Assembly: GCA_025057315.1 (NCBI GenBank)
Contig: JANWXW010000069.1
Coordinates: forward strand, 1 to 57,656
Reading direction: 5' to 3'
Source of the DNA: Myxococcota bacterium
GTDB taxonomy: Bacteria > Myxococcota_A > Polyangia > Palsa-1104 > JAEUJZ01
Length of the DNA: 57,656 nt
Part shown: positions 1-9,288 of the stretch, one piece after another
Numbering within the stretch: the stretch's first letter is position 1
Layout of the letters: every line of letters starts with the position of its first letter
Program-made: the position numbers and the translations under genes
The notes under the pieces: model-generated
The model's input: the letters and a program-made list of their open reading frames with translations, nothing else
Databases searched by the model: none
What the model was told of the DNA's origin: nothing

Positions 1-265
1 GCAGGTTGCTCGTTGGCCGCAGGCTGTAAAACAGAAAGCGCCAATAGCTGTCGGAAAACGGGTCCTCGGTCCAGGTCAGGGGGCGAATGCGCACGGGTGG
101 AAACCGCGGGCCCAGATCCCACAGGTCAGACAGCAGGGCCAGGGCTGCGCGGGCCTCGCCCTGGCTGAGGAAGGAATAAAGGCTTTCCTTGCCGTTAGGC
201 ACCTCCCGCAGGCTGCGAGGGGAACAGCCGGACAGCAGGCCCAGCAGGGCCGCCCCCAGGGCCAT
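1..265 (-). CDS. Partial lipoprotein of unknown function (N-terminus only)
   Basis: The minus strand reads from an ATG at 265 to the window edge (about 88 codons, no stop seen). The N-terminus is a short hydrophobic stretch ending in a lipobox (LLSGC), so this is predicted to be a lipidated envelope protein. I chose ATG 265 because the lipobox follows it at the right distance; another minus-strand frame starts at 285 but stops at 76 and has no protein-like features. The mature part is rich in aromatic and charged residues and matches no family I recognise. It is transcribed divergently from the DUF1592 gene. Confidence 0.65.
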   Translation of the reverse strand, partial: MALGAALLGLLSGCSPRSLREVPNGKESLYSFLSQGEARAALALLSDLWDLGPRFPPVRIRPLTWTEDPFSDSYWRFLFYSLRPTSNL

Positions 266-511
266 CCGGACCGCACGGCATGCATCTAGATGGGTCGACC
301 ACCATGCACAGGTCTTCATGAATCGAACTCGCGTCTTGCCATTAGCAAAGGAAAATATCTATCAATCAAACCACCAGCCGAAACATGGCGCGATAGACAA
401 GAAGAGACAATTTTTCTGCGATTGATATTTGCGAAAGAAAAAAATTTGTCCGCGCTCGTATTCAGGCACTACGCTCGGGAACAACTGCGCATCGTTTTGC
501 TGGATACCCAC
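266..511. promoter_or_regulatory. AT-rich divergent intergenic region
   Basis: This 246-bp gap between divergent genes is much more AT-rich than the surrounding DNA. An inverted repeat TATCAATC (360-367) / GATTGATA (420-427) lies in the middle. A possible plus-strand promoter is TTGCCA (336-341) with TATCAA (360-365) at 18-bp spacing, which would give a long 5' leader. The promoter assignment is weak; the composition and the inverted repeat are directly visible. Confidence 0.35.
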
Positions 512-2134
512 ATGATGATTACAAGACGGATACTCGTGTGGGGGCTGCTGCTGGGCGCATGCTCGCACGATTCGGCGCGGACCGCGACCGAGCCGGTTCC
601 GGGCGACCAGATGGCCATGTCTTGCCCGCCCCTGCCGACGCGGATTTGGAAGCTGACGCCAGAGCAGTACTCGCACACGGTGGCGACGCTCATCCCCGGT
701 GCGGGACGGGCTGGGGACCGTCTGCGCGCCAGCCTATTCTGGCCAGAAGGGCCCTTTCGCAACCGGGCCGCTGTGCTGGCCATGTCCCAGCCCCATGTGG
801 ATCAGCTCTTCGAAACAGCCGTGTGGCTATCCGAGATGGCGCTGCGAGAGCCGGCCCGCCTCCACCCCTGTCTGGCATCCTTGCAGGACCATCCTGGCTG
901 CGTCCGTGCGTTCATTGGTAGCTTTGCCAGCCGGGCGTTCCGGCGTCCTTTGCACAAGGAGGAGGAGGCCCGCTATTTGGCTTTTTGGGACGAGCAATCT
1001 GCCCTGTACGATACCCGCACAGCACTGGCGCTCTTTGTGCGTGCGGTGCTGCTGTCACCTCACTTCCTGTACCGCTTCGAGCTGGGGCCAGAGGAGGCGC
1101 CGCCCGGACTGGTGGAGCTGACGGCGCACGAGCGGGCCTCCGCGCTGTCTTACCTTCTGACCGATGGCCCCCCCGATGCGGAGCTCATGGCGGCGGCGGA
1201 CCGCAACGAGCTTGGCACGCAGGAGCAGATGGTAGCGCAGGCGCGTCGGCTGCTTGCGCGACCCGGCCTGGCCCGGGGGGTGGACAAGTTCTTCGAGGAG
1301 CTATTGCAACTGGGCGATGTCCCTACGCTGACCAAGACACGCGCCTACTTTCCGACCTTCACCTCCCAAGTCGCAGCGGACCTGGCTGAGGAGACCCGTC
1401 GCTTCATCCGGTATGTGTTGTGGGAGGATGGAGGTCATCTCCATACTTTGCTGACAGCAAATTATTCATTGCTCAATGGTCGTTTGTCTCAGTTTTATCA
1501 GGTGCCCGGCGCCACCGGCGAAGAGTACGTGCGTGTCGAGCTGCCCAACAGCAGGCACGCGGGCCTGCTGACCCACGGCAGTCTGCTTGCCTCCCTGGCT
1601 TCGGAGAAAGAGACCCGGCCCGTGGCGCGGGGCAAGTTCATCCGTGAGCGTCTGCTGTGCCAGGCAATTCCGCCACCACCGCCTGATGTCAATGCCGTGC
1701 CGCCTGCTGACAACCGCATGCGCACCCAGCGCGAGCGGCTGGCACGCCACGCAGCGGATGCCAGCTGCCGTGGGTGTCATGTCTTGATGGATCCGCTCGG
1801 GCTGGCGCTGGAGAACTTTGACGCTGCCGGTCTGTTCCGCACCCAGGAGTACGGCAAGCCCATTGATGCCTCCGGCATGCTCGTCGGCGTGGGTGCACCC
1901 CAGCACTTCGTCGGGGCACCGGGCCTGGCTGCGGTGCTGGCCGCGGCGCCCGAAACCACCGCCTGCTTTGCCCGCATGGCCTTCGCATATGCCTATGGTT
2001 TGCCCACCGAGAGCTGTGCCGCCGAGGCGGTGGTCAGGCAGTTTGCCGCATCGGGCGGCAACGTGATGGACTTGCTGATTCACTTGGCCACCGCGCCCGA
2101 GCTGTACCGGCGCTGGCGCCCTGCGGAGGAGTAA
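512..2134 (+). CDS. DUF1592/DUF1588/DUF1585 lipoprotein (planctomycete-type cytochrome-like)
   Basis: Predicted 540-aa lipoprotein. The open frame extends upstream to 290, but the ATG at 512 is followed at once by a lipoprotein signal (GLLLGAC), so that start is preferred; 515 is also possible. The order of segments fits the DUF1595-DUF1592-DUF1588-DUF1585 architecture: an FxxRPLxxxE-like helix in the N-terminal third, then the DUF1588 signature with a CxxCH haem-type motif (CRGCH) followed by DPLGLALENFD, and a helical C-terminus. In Planctomycetes and Myxococcota this protein is almost always followed by a DUF1552 protein, as here (2-bp gap). The pair's function is not established; export and possible haem binding are inferred. 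Confidence 0.85.
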   Translation: MMITRRILVWGLLLGACSHDSARTATEPVPGDQMAMSCPPLPTRIWKLTPEQYSHTVATLIPGAGRAGDRLRASLFWPEGPFRNRAAVLAMSQPHVDQLFETAVWLSEMALREPARLHPCLASLQDHPGCVRAFIGSFASRAFRRPLHKEEEARYLAFWDEQSALYDTRTALALFVRAVLLSPHFLYRFELGPEEAPPGLVELTAHERASALSYLLTDGPPDAELMAAADRNELGTQEQMVAQARRLLARPGLARGVDKFFEELLQLGDVPTLTKTRAYFPTFTSQVAADLAEETRRFIRYVLWEDGGHLHTLLTANYSLLNGRLSQFYQVPGATGEEYVRVELPNSRHAGLLTHGSLLASLASEKETRPVARGKFIRERLLCQAIPPPPPDVNAVPPADNRMRTQRERLARHAADASCRGCHVLMDPLGLALENFDAAGLFRTQEYGKPIDASGMLVGVGAPQHFVGAPGLAAVLAAAPETTACFARMAFAYAYGLPTESCAAEAVVRQFAASGGNVMDLLIHLATAPELYRRWRPAEE

Positions 2135-2136
2135 CC

Positions 2137-3510
2137 ATGCCTGCCCCCCTGTCTCCCCAGCGACGCAGCTGGAATCCGCTTGCAGCGAAGATGAGCCGAC
2201 GCAGCTTCCTGTCTGCCATGGGCACAGGCTGTGGCGTGCTGCTGCTGGATCTGTGCGCCCGTGACCTGGTGTCCGAGGCGCGCGCGGCAAGCACCCAGCC
2301 ACCCCGGCGCTTCATCGTGCTGGTCAATGGCAACGGCCTTCACGCGGAGCGCTATCGCACGGTGGTGCGCAGCGAGACGGACTTCGACCTGCCGGCGATT
2401 CTGCAGCCCTTGGAGCCCTACCGGCAGGACTTGCTGGTGGTGCAGCCTCTTTATAACCCCCACAACCGCGAGTTTCACGGCAATGGCTGGGCCACGCTGT
2501 CGGTGATGCCCTCCCCACGCACGGGTGGCGACGAGTTCGGCCCCTTCTATGGCCTGCCGAGCGGCATCTCGCTCGATCGCTTTCTGGCTCGCACCATCGG
2601 TGCCCAGACGCCGTTTTCGTCGATCAACCTGGGACTGCTGGAGCAGAACGACTCGGTGCCCCACGTCAGCTCGGACGGACCAGGCCAGGCCTTCCCGGCC
2701 GAGCGCAGCCCGGTTGCCGCCTATCTGCGGTTGTTCGGGTCCCTGCTACCGTCCTCGGGGGTCCCGCCCGAGCATCTGCTGGCACAGAACCGCAGCCTGC
2801 TGGACCTGGTGCAGGACGACGTCCGGCGCACCCTACGCCGGCTGAGTGGCATGGAGCGGGCCAAGCTAGAGCAGTATCTGGAGTCGCTGCGCGCTCTGGA
2901 GCAGCGGCTCGCACGGCTGGGGCCGCTGACCAAGGCCTGCTCTGTACATGCCGCGCCCGAGGGGCGGCTCGACACGCTCCAGACCAGCCGGGGGCCGGTG
3001 CGGCCGGAGGTCATCAGGGCCCATCTGGACGTGGCGTGCAATGCGCTCCAGTGCGGCCTGACCCGCGTGGTCGCCGTGTCGATTCATGGCAACGCAGCGG
3101 CCCACAACCGCTATGACTTCCTCGGCGACACGCGTGGTCACCACATGCTATGCCACGAGGACAACAAGGAGATGCTGGCCAAGATCGACACGTTTATAGC
3201 CTCCCAGCTGGCCTACATCTGGGGGCGCCTGCGCGCAGTCCCCGAGGCAGGGGGGACGATGGCCGACAGCACGCTGGTCCTGTGGATGAACTCCGGTGGC
3301 GGCCAGCACCACAACGGCTGGGACAACCATGCGGCCGTGATCCTTGGCCGCCTAGGGGGAGCGCTGCGCGCGGGTCGGTACCTGACCTACCCGGCCGGGG
3401 CCCACTGCGTCAGCGATCTGTTTGTTTCGCTGGCCAATGCGCTGGGTGTATCCATTCGGTCTTTTGGCGATCCGGTGCACTGCAAGGGCCCGCTGCCGGG
3501 CCTCAGCTGA
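2137..3510 (+). CDS. DUF1552 domain-containing protein, Tat-exported
   Basis: A 457-aa protein with an SRRSFL twin-arginine motif around residues 20-25 and a hydrophobic stretch after it, so Tat-dependent export is predicted. The body is the DUF1552 family, related to the sulfatase/alkaline phosphatase-like DUF1501 group; visible segments include LVNGNGLH near the start, SIHGNAAAHNRYD, and GGGQHHNGWDNH towards the C-terminus, all rich in possible metal ligands. It begins 2 bp after the DUF1592 stop, so the two are surely co-transcribed. Its stop lies 2 bp from the stop of the convergent nadE gene, leaving no room for a dedicated terminator. The enzymatic activity of this family is unknown. 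Confidence 0.88.
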   Translation: MPAPLSPQRRSWNPLAAKMSRRSFLSAMGTGCGVLLLDLCARDLVSEARAASTQPPRRFIVLVNGNGLHAERYRTVVRSETDFDLPAILQPLEPYRQDLLVVQPLYNPHNREFHGNGWATLSVMPSPRTGGDEFGPFYGLPSGISLDRFLARTIGAQTPFSSINLGLLEQNDSVPHVSSDGPGQAFPAERSPVAAYLRLFGSLLPSSGVPPEHLLAQNRSLLDLVQDDVRRTLRRLSGMERAKLEQYLESLRALEQRLARLGPLTKACSVHAAPEGRLDTLQTSRGPVRPEVIRAHLDVACNALQCGLTRVVAVSIHGNAAAHNRYDFLGDTRGHHMLCHEDNKEMLAKIDTFIASQLAYIWGRLRAVPEAGGTMADSTLVLWMNSGGGQHHNGWDNHAAVILGRLGGALRAGRYLTYPAGAHCVSDLFVSLANALGVSIRSFGDPVHCKGPLPGLS

Positions 3511-3512
3511 AG

Positions 3513-5450
3513 CTACTTCCACTCGAGCCGGGACACCACCGGGAGCTGCAGCGCCCGCTCCCGCTCCAGGTCCAAGTTGCCAATGTGGATCGACAGCGGT
3601 GCCTGCACCCACTTGTAAATAGATTGAGTAAATAAACTTACAAACTTATCGACCCATACCTGCACCTGTGCCGGGGCATACTCCGGAAACATGCTAACCA
3701 GAACGCTGGCTAGCTCAGTCGGCGAGAGCTTCTCTCCGGCGTACAAGGCAAGGCAGCAATCGAGCACCGGGAAGGGCATCAAGTCCCGCTCATCCTCCTG
3801 GTTGTCGGCCAGCTCTGCCGAGGCTGGGATGGCCAGCGTTTGTCGGATGCCCTCATAACCGTGGCGCTCCAGCAGGTAGTCAAGCAGGTAGTTGACGACC
3901 GTCTTGGGCACGTTCGCGATGGGGGCAATGCACCCCATCAAGTCGCCGCCGATGGTGGTGTAGCCGACCGCCTTTTCGCTCATGTTGCCGGTCTGCAGAA
4001 ATAGGCCTGCTGTGGCGTTGGACCAATTCCACATGCGCTGGGCACGCAGGCGGGCCTGGATGTTCTGCAAGGTGATCGGCGTCAGCTCCTCGCCGGGCTG
4101 GAGCATTCGCGCCGCCGCCTCGACCTCCCGGTCAAAGGCCTCGTCGATGGGCAAGATCACCAGCGGCACACCAAGGTCGGCTGCTGCTGCCTCCGCGGCG
4201 CGTCGTGTAGCGATGGAGGAAAAGCGCGTGGGCATGTAGAAGGCACGGAGCATCTGCGCGACCCGCGCCCGGCGCTCGCTCTCTGAGGCCCCCGCTGCGC
4301 TCCGCATCACGTACCGGTGTGCCAACAGCAGGCACAGCAGGCTGTCGCGCCCTCCCGACAGGGCCACGCCGATGCGACGGAAGGCACGCGTTTTCTCGAA
4401 GTAGTCCCCGATGCCCAAGGCAATCACATCGAGCAGCTCCTCGCAGAATCGCTCTCTGGGCGAGGGTGGAGCTTGTCCGCCCGGCAGGAAGAAGCTGCGT
4501 TCAGGTGGTATCGGGTAGCTGAGTCGGGCCCCGGAGGCAGTGGGCTCGGGAGCCACCACGCATGCCACGCGGCGACCCTGTCGCAGGAAGTCGTTGCCGT
4601 CGGTGCGCCAGGTGGTGTTTTCGGTGCGCAAACGGCGCGTCCGGTCTAGGTCCACGGTTATAGCCGCAATGCCCTCGCGGAAGCGGGGCGCCTCCAGGAG
4701 CTGACGCCCACACTGGGAGATGAAACCTCCTCCGTCGAAGACCAGCCCATCGTTGCCGCCCACCGCGTTGACGTACACCACCGTGGCGTAGTTGTCTGCG
4801 GCCCGCGTGTTCACCATCTCGCGGCGCGTCTCGAGGATGCCTACGCGGTAGGGTGAGGCCGACAGGTTGGCCACTACCTCGGCCCCGCAGAAGCAGCGCC
4901 GGCGCATGGGGCCATCGGGAGACCACAGGTCCTCGCAGACCTCCACGGCAATCGTGGCAAAGTCAAACCGCACCACCAGGTCGCCAAACGGTATGCCATC
5001 GCCTGTGGGCCCTCTGATGCCATGGCCCAAAGAGATCTCCTGGTAGCGGTAGGGATGGCCCCGGCTGAAGGTGCGCGCCTCGTAAAATACGCTGTAAAGA
5101 GGGAGCTTCTCCTTCGGGCACAGGCCCAGCACCCGGCCGCGGTGGACGACGGCAGCGCAGTTGTACACTTGGCCCTCCACCTCGACGGAAAGCCCGAGGA
5201 CCAAGACGGTCGGCAGCGCAGCCGTCTCCCGGCAGAAACGGCCCAATTCCCGCGCCTCGGCTGCAATGAAGCCTTGCCACTGCACCAGGTCCTCGGGGGG
5301 ATAGCCACCGATGACGTGCTCTGGGAAGGCGCCCAGCGTCACGTCGTCACGGGCCATGGCATAAGAGAGGGCGATGCAGCGGTCTATGTTGTCACGAACC
5401 GCGCCAACAGTTGAGTTTACATTGGCAACGGCCAGACGGGCGAGCCTCAT
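3513..5450 (-). CDS. nadE: Glutamine-dependent NAD+ synthase
   Basis: A 645-aa two-domain enzyme that makes NAD+ from nicotinate adenine dinucleotide, ATP and glutamine. Residues 1 to about 290 are the nitrilase-type glutaminase, with its Glu (FPEHVIGG), Lys (CPKEKLP) and Cys (VEVCEDLW). The C-terminal half is the synthetase, with the PP-loop written SGGRDS and a downstream TGNMSEKAVGY / GDLMGCIAPI block. The length is typical for the long glutaminase-fused form. The ATG at 5450 begins right at the nitrilase domain. The start is 18 bp after the pncB stop, so the two salvage genes form an operon. No missing residue was seen. Confidence 0.95.
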   Translation of the reverse strand: MRLARLAVANVNSTVGAVRDNIDRCIALSYAMARDDVTLGAFPEHVIGGYPPEDLVQWQGFIAAEARELGRFCRETAALPTVLVLGLSVEVEGQVYNCAAVVHRGRVLGLCPKEKLPLYSVFYEARTFSRGHPYRYQEISLGHGIRGPTGDGIPFGDLVVRFDFATIAVEVCEDLWSPDGPMRRRCFCGAEVVANLSASPYRVGILETRREMVNTRAADNYATVVYVNAVGGNDGLVFDGGGFISQCGRQLLEAPRFREGIAAITVDLDRTRRLRTENTTWRTDGNDFLRQGRRVACVVAPEPTASGARLSYPIPPERSFFLPGGQAPPSPRERFCEELLDVIALGIGDYFEKTRAFRRIGVALSGGRDSLLCLLLAHRYVMRSAAGASESERRARVAQMLRAFYMPTRFSSIATRRAAEAAAADLGVPLVILPIDEAFDREVEAAARMLQPGEELTPITLQNIQARLRAQRMWNWSNATAGLFLQTGNMSEKAVGYTTIGGDLMGCIAPIANVPKTVVNYLLDYLLERHGYEGIRQTLAIPASAELADNQEDERDLMPFPVLDCCLALYAGEKLSPTELASVLVSMFPEYAPAQVQVWVDKFVSLFTQSIYKWVQAPLSIHIGNLDLERERALQLPVVSRLEWK

Positions 5451-5468
5451 GTCTTCCTCGCACGATGT

Positions 5469-6923
5469 TCAGGCAGTGGCCTCGCCGAGCAGGCGCTGGA
5501 TCAGGCCGTAAAGGCCGTCCGACAGCACAAGGGTCCACGGCTGACCATGGTCCGTCTCGAGGCCACGCAGGTGAGGTGGCAACGCATCGATGTCGGCCCG
5601 GACGCGGGCCCGCAGCTCCTCCAGAGGCGGCAGGGGTGCCACGGGAGCACGACCGCGCCACAGGGGCTGCAGCAGGGGACGCCCACCGGCGGGCACAGCT
5701 TCTTCGGCCAGCGCCAGCAGATCGTGGTCGCTGTAGCGGTAGGCCTGCAGCGGGCCGGGCAACGTGGTCTTGCCCGACCCGCGGGATATCTTCATGGTCC
5801 GCTTCCCATAGCCGTTCTCGACAAGCTTGCCCACAGCGCCTACACCGGCCGCTGCATCCGGCGAGCACGTGATGTTCTCACCGACGCCAAACCCGTCGGC
5901 CCCTGCGCGGGCCAGCTCGCGCACCCGCCATTCATCGAGCGCATCAGAGACAAACAGGGTCACATGCGGAGCACCCAGTTCGGCAAGCAGCGCCCGCGCC
6001 CGCTGGATCGTCTCCGGTGTAACGTTGGAGTCGATGCGCACGCCGTGCAGACGCTCCCCACCGGCCTGCACAGCGCGGCCGATGCCACCCCAGGTGTCAT
6101 AGGTGTCGACCAGGAGCGTGGCCGCATGAGGGAACAGCTCGCAGAAGGTCCGGAAGAAGCTCGCCTCGGTCTCGCCCAGCGGCAACTCAGCGCGCTCGGC
6201 AGCCTGCACGGCAAAGTGGTCCATCGTGCCCACCGATGGGATCCCATACACATGCGTGGCCGCCAGGTTGGAAGTGGCCCGGCAACCAGCCAGGTAAGCC
6301 GCATAAGCCGCGTCGATGGCGGCAGCCGGGTGCGTGCGCCGCTGGCCAAACTCGATGACCGGCCGATCCACGCCGTCATAGCGAGCAGCCAAGACCACGC
6401 GGGCGGCCTTGGAGGCCACCATGGACATGTGGTTGAGGCGGCACAACCATGGCGTCTCGATCAGCTTGGCCAAGACCATGTCCGTTCGCACCTGGAGCAA
6501 CGGCGTGTAGGCCGACAGGGGCACACCCGCCGCGAGGGCAGGCTCTCCCCCCGTCAGCCGCGCAGGTCCAGCAAAGGACAGCGTGCCCTCGGCAACGGCG
6601 TCGATCTCGCCGACAAAGCCGTCCAGGGACTCCAGGGCACGCAGCACGGCACGACCCTCGGGTCCGGCCAGCGCCGGACGCAGCAGCGGGTGCTCGCGGA
6701 TGGTGCGCAGTTCGTCCTCGCTGAGGCGCAGCGACTGGCAGTGCTCGACGATGCTGCGCAGGCCGGCCGTGACCACGAAGTTGCGCTGGCGCGGAAGCTT
6801 GCGGAAGAAAAACGCCATACGCACCTGCTGCCCGGTGCCCTCTGCCGTGACCCGTCCCTGTCGGGCATGTGCCAGCAGGGTGGTGAGCTGGTACACATCC
6901 ACTCCGAGGGTGGCGAGGCTCAT
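5469..6923 (-). CDS. pncB: Nicotinate phosphoribosyltransferase
   Basis: A 484-aa enzyme that converts nicotinate and PRPP to nicotinate mononucleotide, the entry step of the Preiss-Handler NAD salvage route. The N-terminus (ATLGVDVYQLTTLL) is the usual NAPRTase opening. Further motifs are GTMDHFAVQA, LVDTYDTWGGI and the phosphoribosyl-binding block GVRIDSNV, then GFGVGENI. It is the first gene of a two-gene operon with nadE, so both the first and last enzymes of nicotinate recycling are made together; the adenylyltransferase nadD is not in this window. The 107-bp upstream gap (6924-7031) must hold the promoter, but no clear boxes were seen. Confidence 0.95.
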   Translation of the reverse strand: MSLATLGVDVYQLTTLLAHARQGRVTAEGTGQQVRMAFFFRKLPRQRNFVVTAGLRSIVEHCQSLRLSEDELRTIREHPLLRPALAGPEGRAVLRALESLDGFVGEIDAVAEGTLSFAGPARLTGGEPALAAGVPLSAYTPLLQVRTDMVLAKLIETPWLCRLNHMSMVASKAARVVLAARYDGVDRPVIEFGQRRTHPAAAIDAAYAAYLAGCRATSNLAATHVYGIPSVGTMDHFAVQAAERAELPLGETEASFFRTFCELFPHAATLLVDTYDTWGGIGRAVQAGGERLHGVRIDSNVTPETIQRARALLAELGAPHVTLFVSDALDEWRVRELARAGADGFGVGENITCSPDAAAGVGAVGKLVENGYGKRTMKISRGSGKTTLPGPLQAYRYSDHDLLALAEEAVPAGGRPLLQPLWRGRAPVAPLPPLEELRARVRADIDALPPHLRGLETDHGQPWTLVLSDGLYGLIQRLLGEATA

Positions 6924-7031
6924 GGGGCAGTACTCCGCGGTCCTAGAAGGCAGGTCGAGCCAGGGCAGGGTGCCGCCCCTGGGCCCGGCAAGTCAAGATG
7001 CTGGAAAGCAAGGATGGCGCTGGAAGATGGC

Positions 7032-7964
7032 TCAGGGGAGGCACAGACCCGGATTGCCCAGGCCTGCATCGAACACGTCGCGGCAGCGGTGCATCGGGTC
7101 TGGGCACGCGCCCACCACACCCACCTGGCAGAGCTGACGGCACTTGCGGTCGCCCCCAGGGCTCAGGTTGCACTGGAGGCCATCCTGGCACTCGTCAAAG
7201 TAGGCGCAACTGGCGCCCTCCTGCTTCGCATCTGGGTAAAGTTCGAAGCAGGCTGTGCCCTTGTACTTGTCGCGCGTGGGCAGGCCCTGCGTGTCGCGGG
7301 TGGCGTTGATATAGACGCAGTGCTGCCGGCGTCCGTTCATAAGGAACGGGCAGGTGTTGATGCCCAAATTGCACACCTGGCGGCACTCACCCAGGTCCTC
7401 GAAGGCCCGGCGGATGCATGCTGCCGGTGGGTCCGAGCCCTGACAACGTCCGTCTCCGACAGTTGGGTTGCAGTTGAGACGCAGGGCGGGCCAGCAGTAG
7501 CCGCTGGTGGGCGTCAGCACGTAGCAGGCATAGTCCGGGTGACGGCAGATGTTGGGTCCGTTGCAGCGCTGCAGGCAGTGCTTGGGGTGGCCCTGACCCA
7601 GGCTGACGCAGATGCCCTGGCCGGCGCAGTCCTGGTCGGTCGTGCACTGGGAGGTACAATAGCCGCCAGGGGTGGGCAGGTTGCCCGGCTCGTCGAGCAG
7701 GTTCTGCCGCCAGCACTTCCTCACCGTGCCAAAGCGGCAATCCGTATCGGTGGTGCAGGGCGCGCCGATGCCCCCAGGGATGGGGGCCAGGTCTGGCTCG
7801 GAAAAGTCGAACGCCACGCTCATCAAATCCGGCGGCCCCATGTCGCGACGTTGCGAAGGGGGCTTGTCATCCGAGACGGTGCAGCTGGCAAGCAACCCTC
7901 CGCTGCCGACAGAGAACACCCAGACCAGCGCGGATGTAACCTGCAACCAGCGGACATTGTGCAT
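7032..7964 (-). CDS. Cys-rich lipoprotein, paralogue of the gene at 8031-9056
   Basis: About 310 aa. An AAGGAGG ribosome site sits 6 nt before the ATG at 7964 (an ATG at 7967 is the alternative; the frame is also open further upstream to 8015). A signal peptide ends in LLASC, and the lipidated Cys is followed by a DMGPPDL-type linker. The mature part holds more than 20 Cys in repeated blocks (for example PTPGGYCTSQC and a DQDC block), resembling small disulfide-rich modules of secreted myxobacterial proteins. It aligns along its length with the next gene upstream, so the two arose by tandem duplication. Function unknown; likely on the cell surface or in the periplasm. Confidence 0.82.
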   Translation of the reverse strand: MHNVRWLQVTSALVWVFSVGSGGLLASCTVSDDKPPSQRRDMGPPDLMSVAFDFSEPDLAPIPGGIGAPCTTDTDCRFGTVRKCWRQNLLDEPGNLPTPGGYCTSQCTTDQDCAGQGICVSLGQGHPKHCLQRCNGPNICRHPDYACYVLTPTSGYCWPALRLNCNPTVGDGRCQGSDPPAACIRRAFEDLGECRQVCNLGINTCPFLMNGRRQHCVYINATRDTQGLPTRDKYKGTACFELYPDAKQEGASCAYFDECQDGLQCNLSPGGDRKCRQLCQVGVVGACPDPMHRCRDVFDAGLGNPGLCLP

Positions 7965-8030
7965 CATAAGCCTCCTTACGTAAGGCACCTCGCTCTGGCA
8001 GGGGAACAGCAGCACGGAAGGTCTGGCTGA

Positions 8031-9056
8031 CTAGTTCCTCGGTGTGCACAGGCCGGGCTGCCCGTTCTGCGCGCCAGCCAGAAGCGCGTTGGAGCAGCCC
8101 TCGTTCGGGTTGGCGCACATGTTGGTCGCTGGCATGGCGCCAGGCGGAACGTACAGCGTCGGATCCTGGACGCCGTTGCCCTGCACGCACAGCTGTCGGC
8201 ACACCTGCTGCTCCGGACGCTGGGCATAGCGGTCGCACTGATACCCATCGGTGCACTCGTCCCAGAAGGTGCAGCGCTGGCCGGGCATGACCGGCATGGG
8301 TGCAAACTCTAGGCACACGGCGCCTTTCCACTTATCGCCGGTGGGGCTGGGTCGGCCAGCGGAGTCGGTCGTCGTGTCCAGGAACACGCAGTGCTGCGGC
8401 GGCGGGTTCTGTGTGCCAAAACGGGTGTCGGGCGGGCACGTCTTGACGCCCACCTGGCACGCCACACGGCAGATGCCCTTGTCCTCGAAGGCGGCGCGGA
8501 TGCAACCGCCCTTGACCACGCCGCCGCCCGCAACGGTGGCATCGCAGGCACCCTTGGTGGGCTGGCAGTCGAGGTTTTTGTCAGGGAAGCAGATCCCGTC
8601 CATGCCCGCCCCTGCCTCAAAGGTACAAGCATAGCCCGGCTTGCGGCACGTCGTGGCCGTGCGGCACAGCGCCATGCAGTACTTCTTGGGCTCGCCTGGC
8701 ATCTGGAAGCAGTATCCGGTGCCGCAGTCCGCATGAGTCTGGCACTCTTGGGTGCAATAGCCACCTGGGGTCGGTACGTAGCGAGGGTTATTCAGCAGCG
8801 TCTCCTTCCAGCAGATCTTGGGCACTCCCTCCTTGCCCTCGGTGCAGTCGGCGCTGGTGTTGCAGGGGCCACCGATGCAGCCATTGCCCCGGCAACGGTT
8901 GGGCTCACTCGGTGCCATGTCCACCACCTCGTCAGCGAGGTCGACCGAGGCCATGTCTCGCCCCCCACCGCCCATGTCCTCCGGTGCAACTGGGCCAGGG
9001 CAGCCCATGGTCAGCACCAGCAGCGATCCGGTCAGCCAGGCCAAGCTACGCTTCAT
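8031..9056 (-). CDS. Cys-rich lipoprotein, paralogue of the gene at 7032-7964
   Basis: 341 aa from an ATG at 9056, which has GGAGG 9 nt upstream; the frame is open further upstream but lacks a signal there. The signal peptide ends in a lipobox (VLTMGC) followed by an Asp/Met-rich linker. The same Cys blocks as in the downstream paralogue occur in the same order: GGPCNTSADC, PTPGGYCTQEC, YCMALC, GGCIRAAFEDKG, CRVACQVG, and DKWKGAVCLEF near the C-terminus. The gap to the next gene is 66 bp, so they are probably one transcript. No known domain could be named with confidence. Confidence 0.84.
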   Translation of the reverse strand: MKRSLAWLTGSLLVLTMGCPGPVAPEDMGGGGRDMASVDLADEVVDMAPSEPNRCRGNGCIGGPCNTSADCTEGKEGVPKICWKETLLNNPRYVPTPGGYCTQECQTHADCGTGYCFQMPGEPKKYCMALCRTATTCRKPGYACTFEAGAGMDGICFPDKNLDCQPTKGACDATVAGGGVVKGGCIRAAFEDKGICRVACQVGVKTCPPDTRFGTQNPPPQHCVFLDTTTDSAGRPSPTGDKWKGAVCLEFAPMPVMPGQRCTFWDECTDGYQCDRYAQRPEQQVCRQLCVQGNGVQDPTLYVPPGAMPATNMCANPNEGCSNALLAGAQNGQPGLCTPRN

Positions 9057-9164
9057 CGAACCATTCCTCCGCAGGAATTGGATGTAGGGCACCGATCCCC
9101 GCCTGCCAGGGCAAGGCAATAGGGACGGACACTCAAAGCATAGCCGTAAACACCACGCTGTACC

Positions 9165-9178
9165 GTAATCTAGATTAC
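9165..9178. promoter_or_regulatory. 14-bp perfect palindrome upstream of the tandem lipoprotein genes
   Basis: GTAATCTAGATTAC is a perfect 14-bp palindrome about 110 bp upstream of the ATG at 9056, in an otherwise feature-poor 232-bp gap (9057-9288). It may be an operator for a dimeric regulator. A -10-like TATGCT lies about 25 bp closer to the gene on the minus strand, without a clear -35 box. Confidence 0.35.
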
Positions 9179-9288
9179 AATGCAAAATATCCCCCCCCTT
9201 CTGCCTCTGGGCCCCAGCACCCGAAGGGTTGGACCCCTCCTGCGTCCGCCCGCTGCTCTGGACGCAGCGTCGCAGGCTGCGCGATGCC

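Noticed and set aside
5547..8030. 827-codon open frame on the plus strand
   Set aside because: It lies antisense to pncB and the first Cys-rich lipoprotein gene. Its translation is Ala/Arg/Gly/Gln-rich without domains, as expected for the opposite strand of GC-rich genes.
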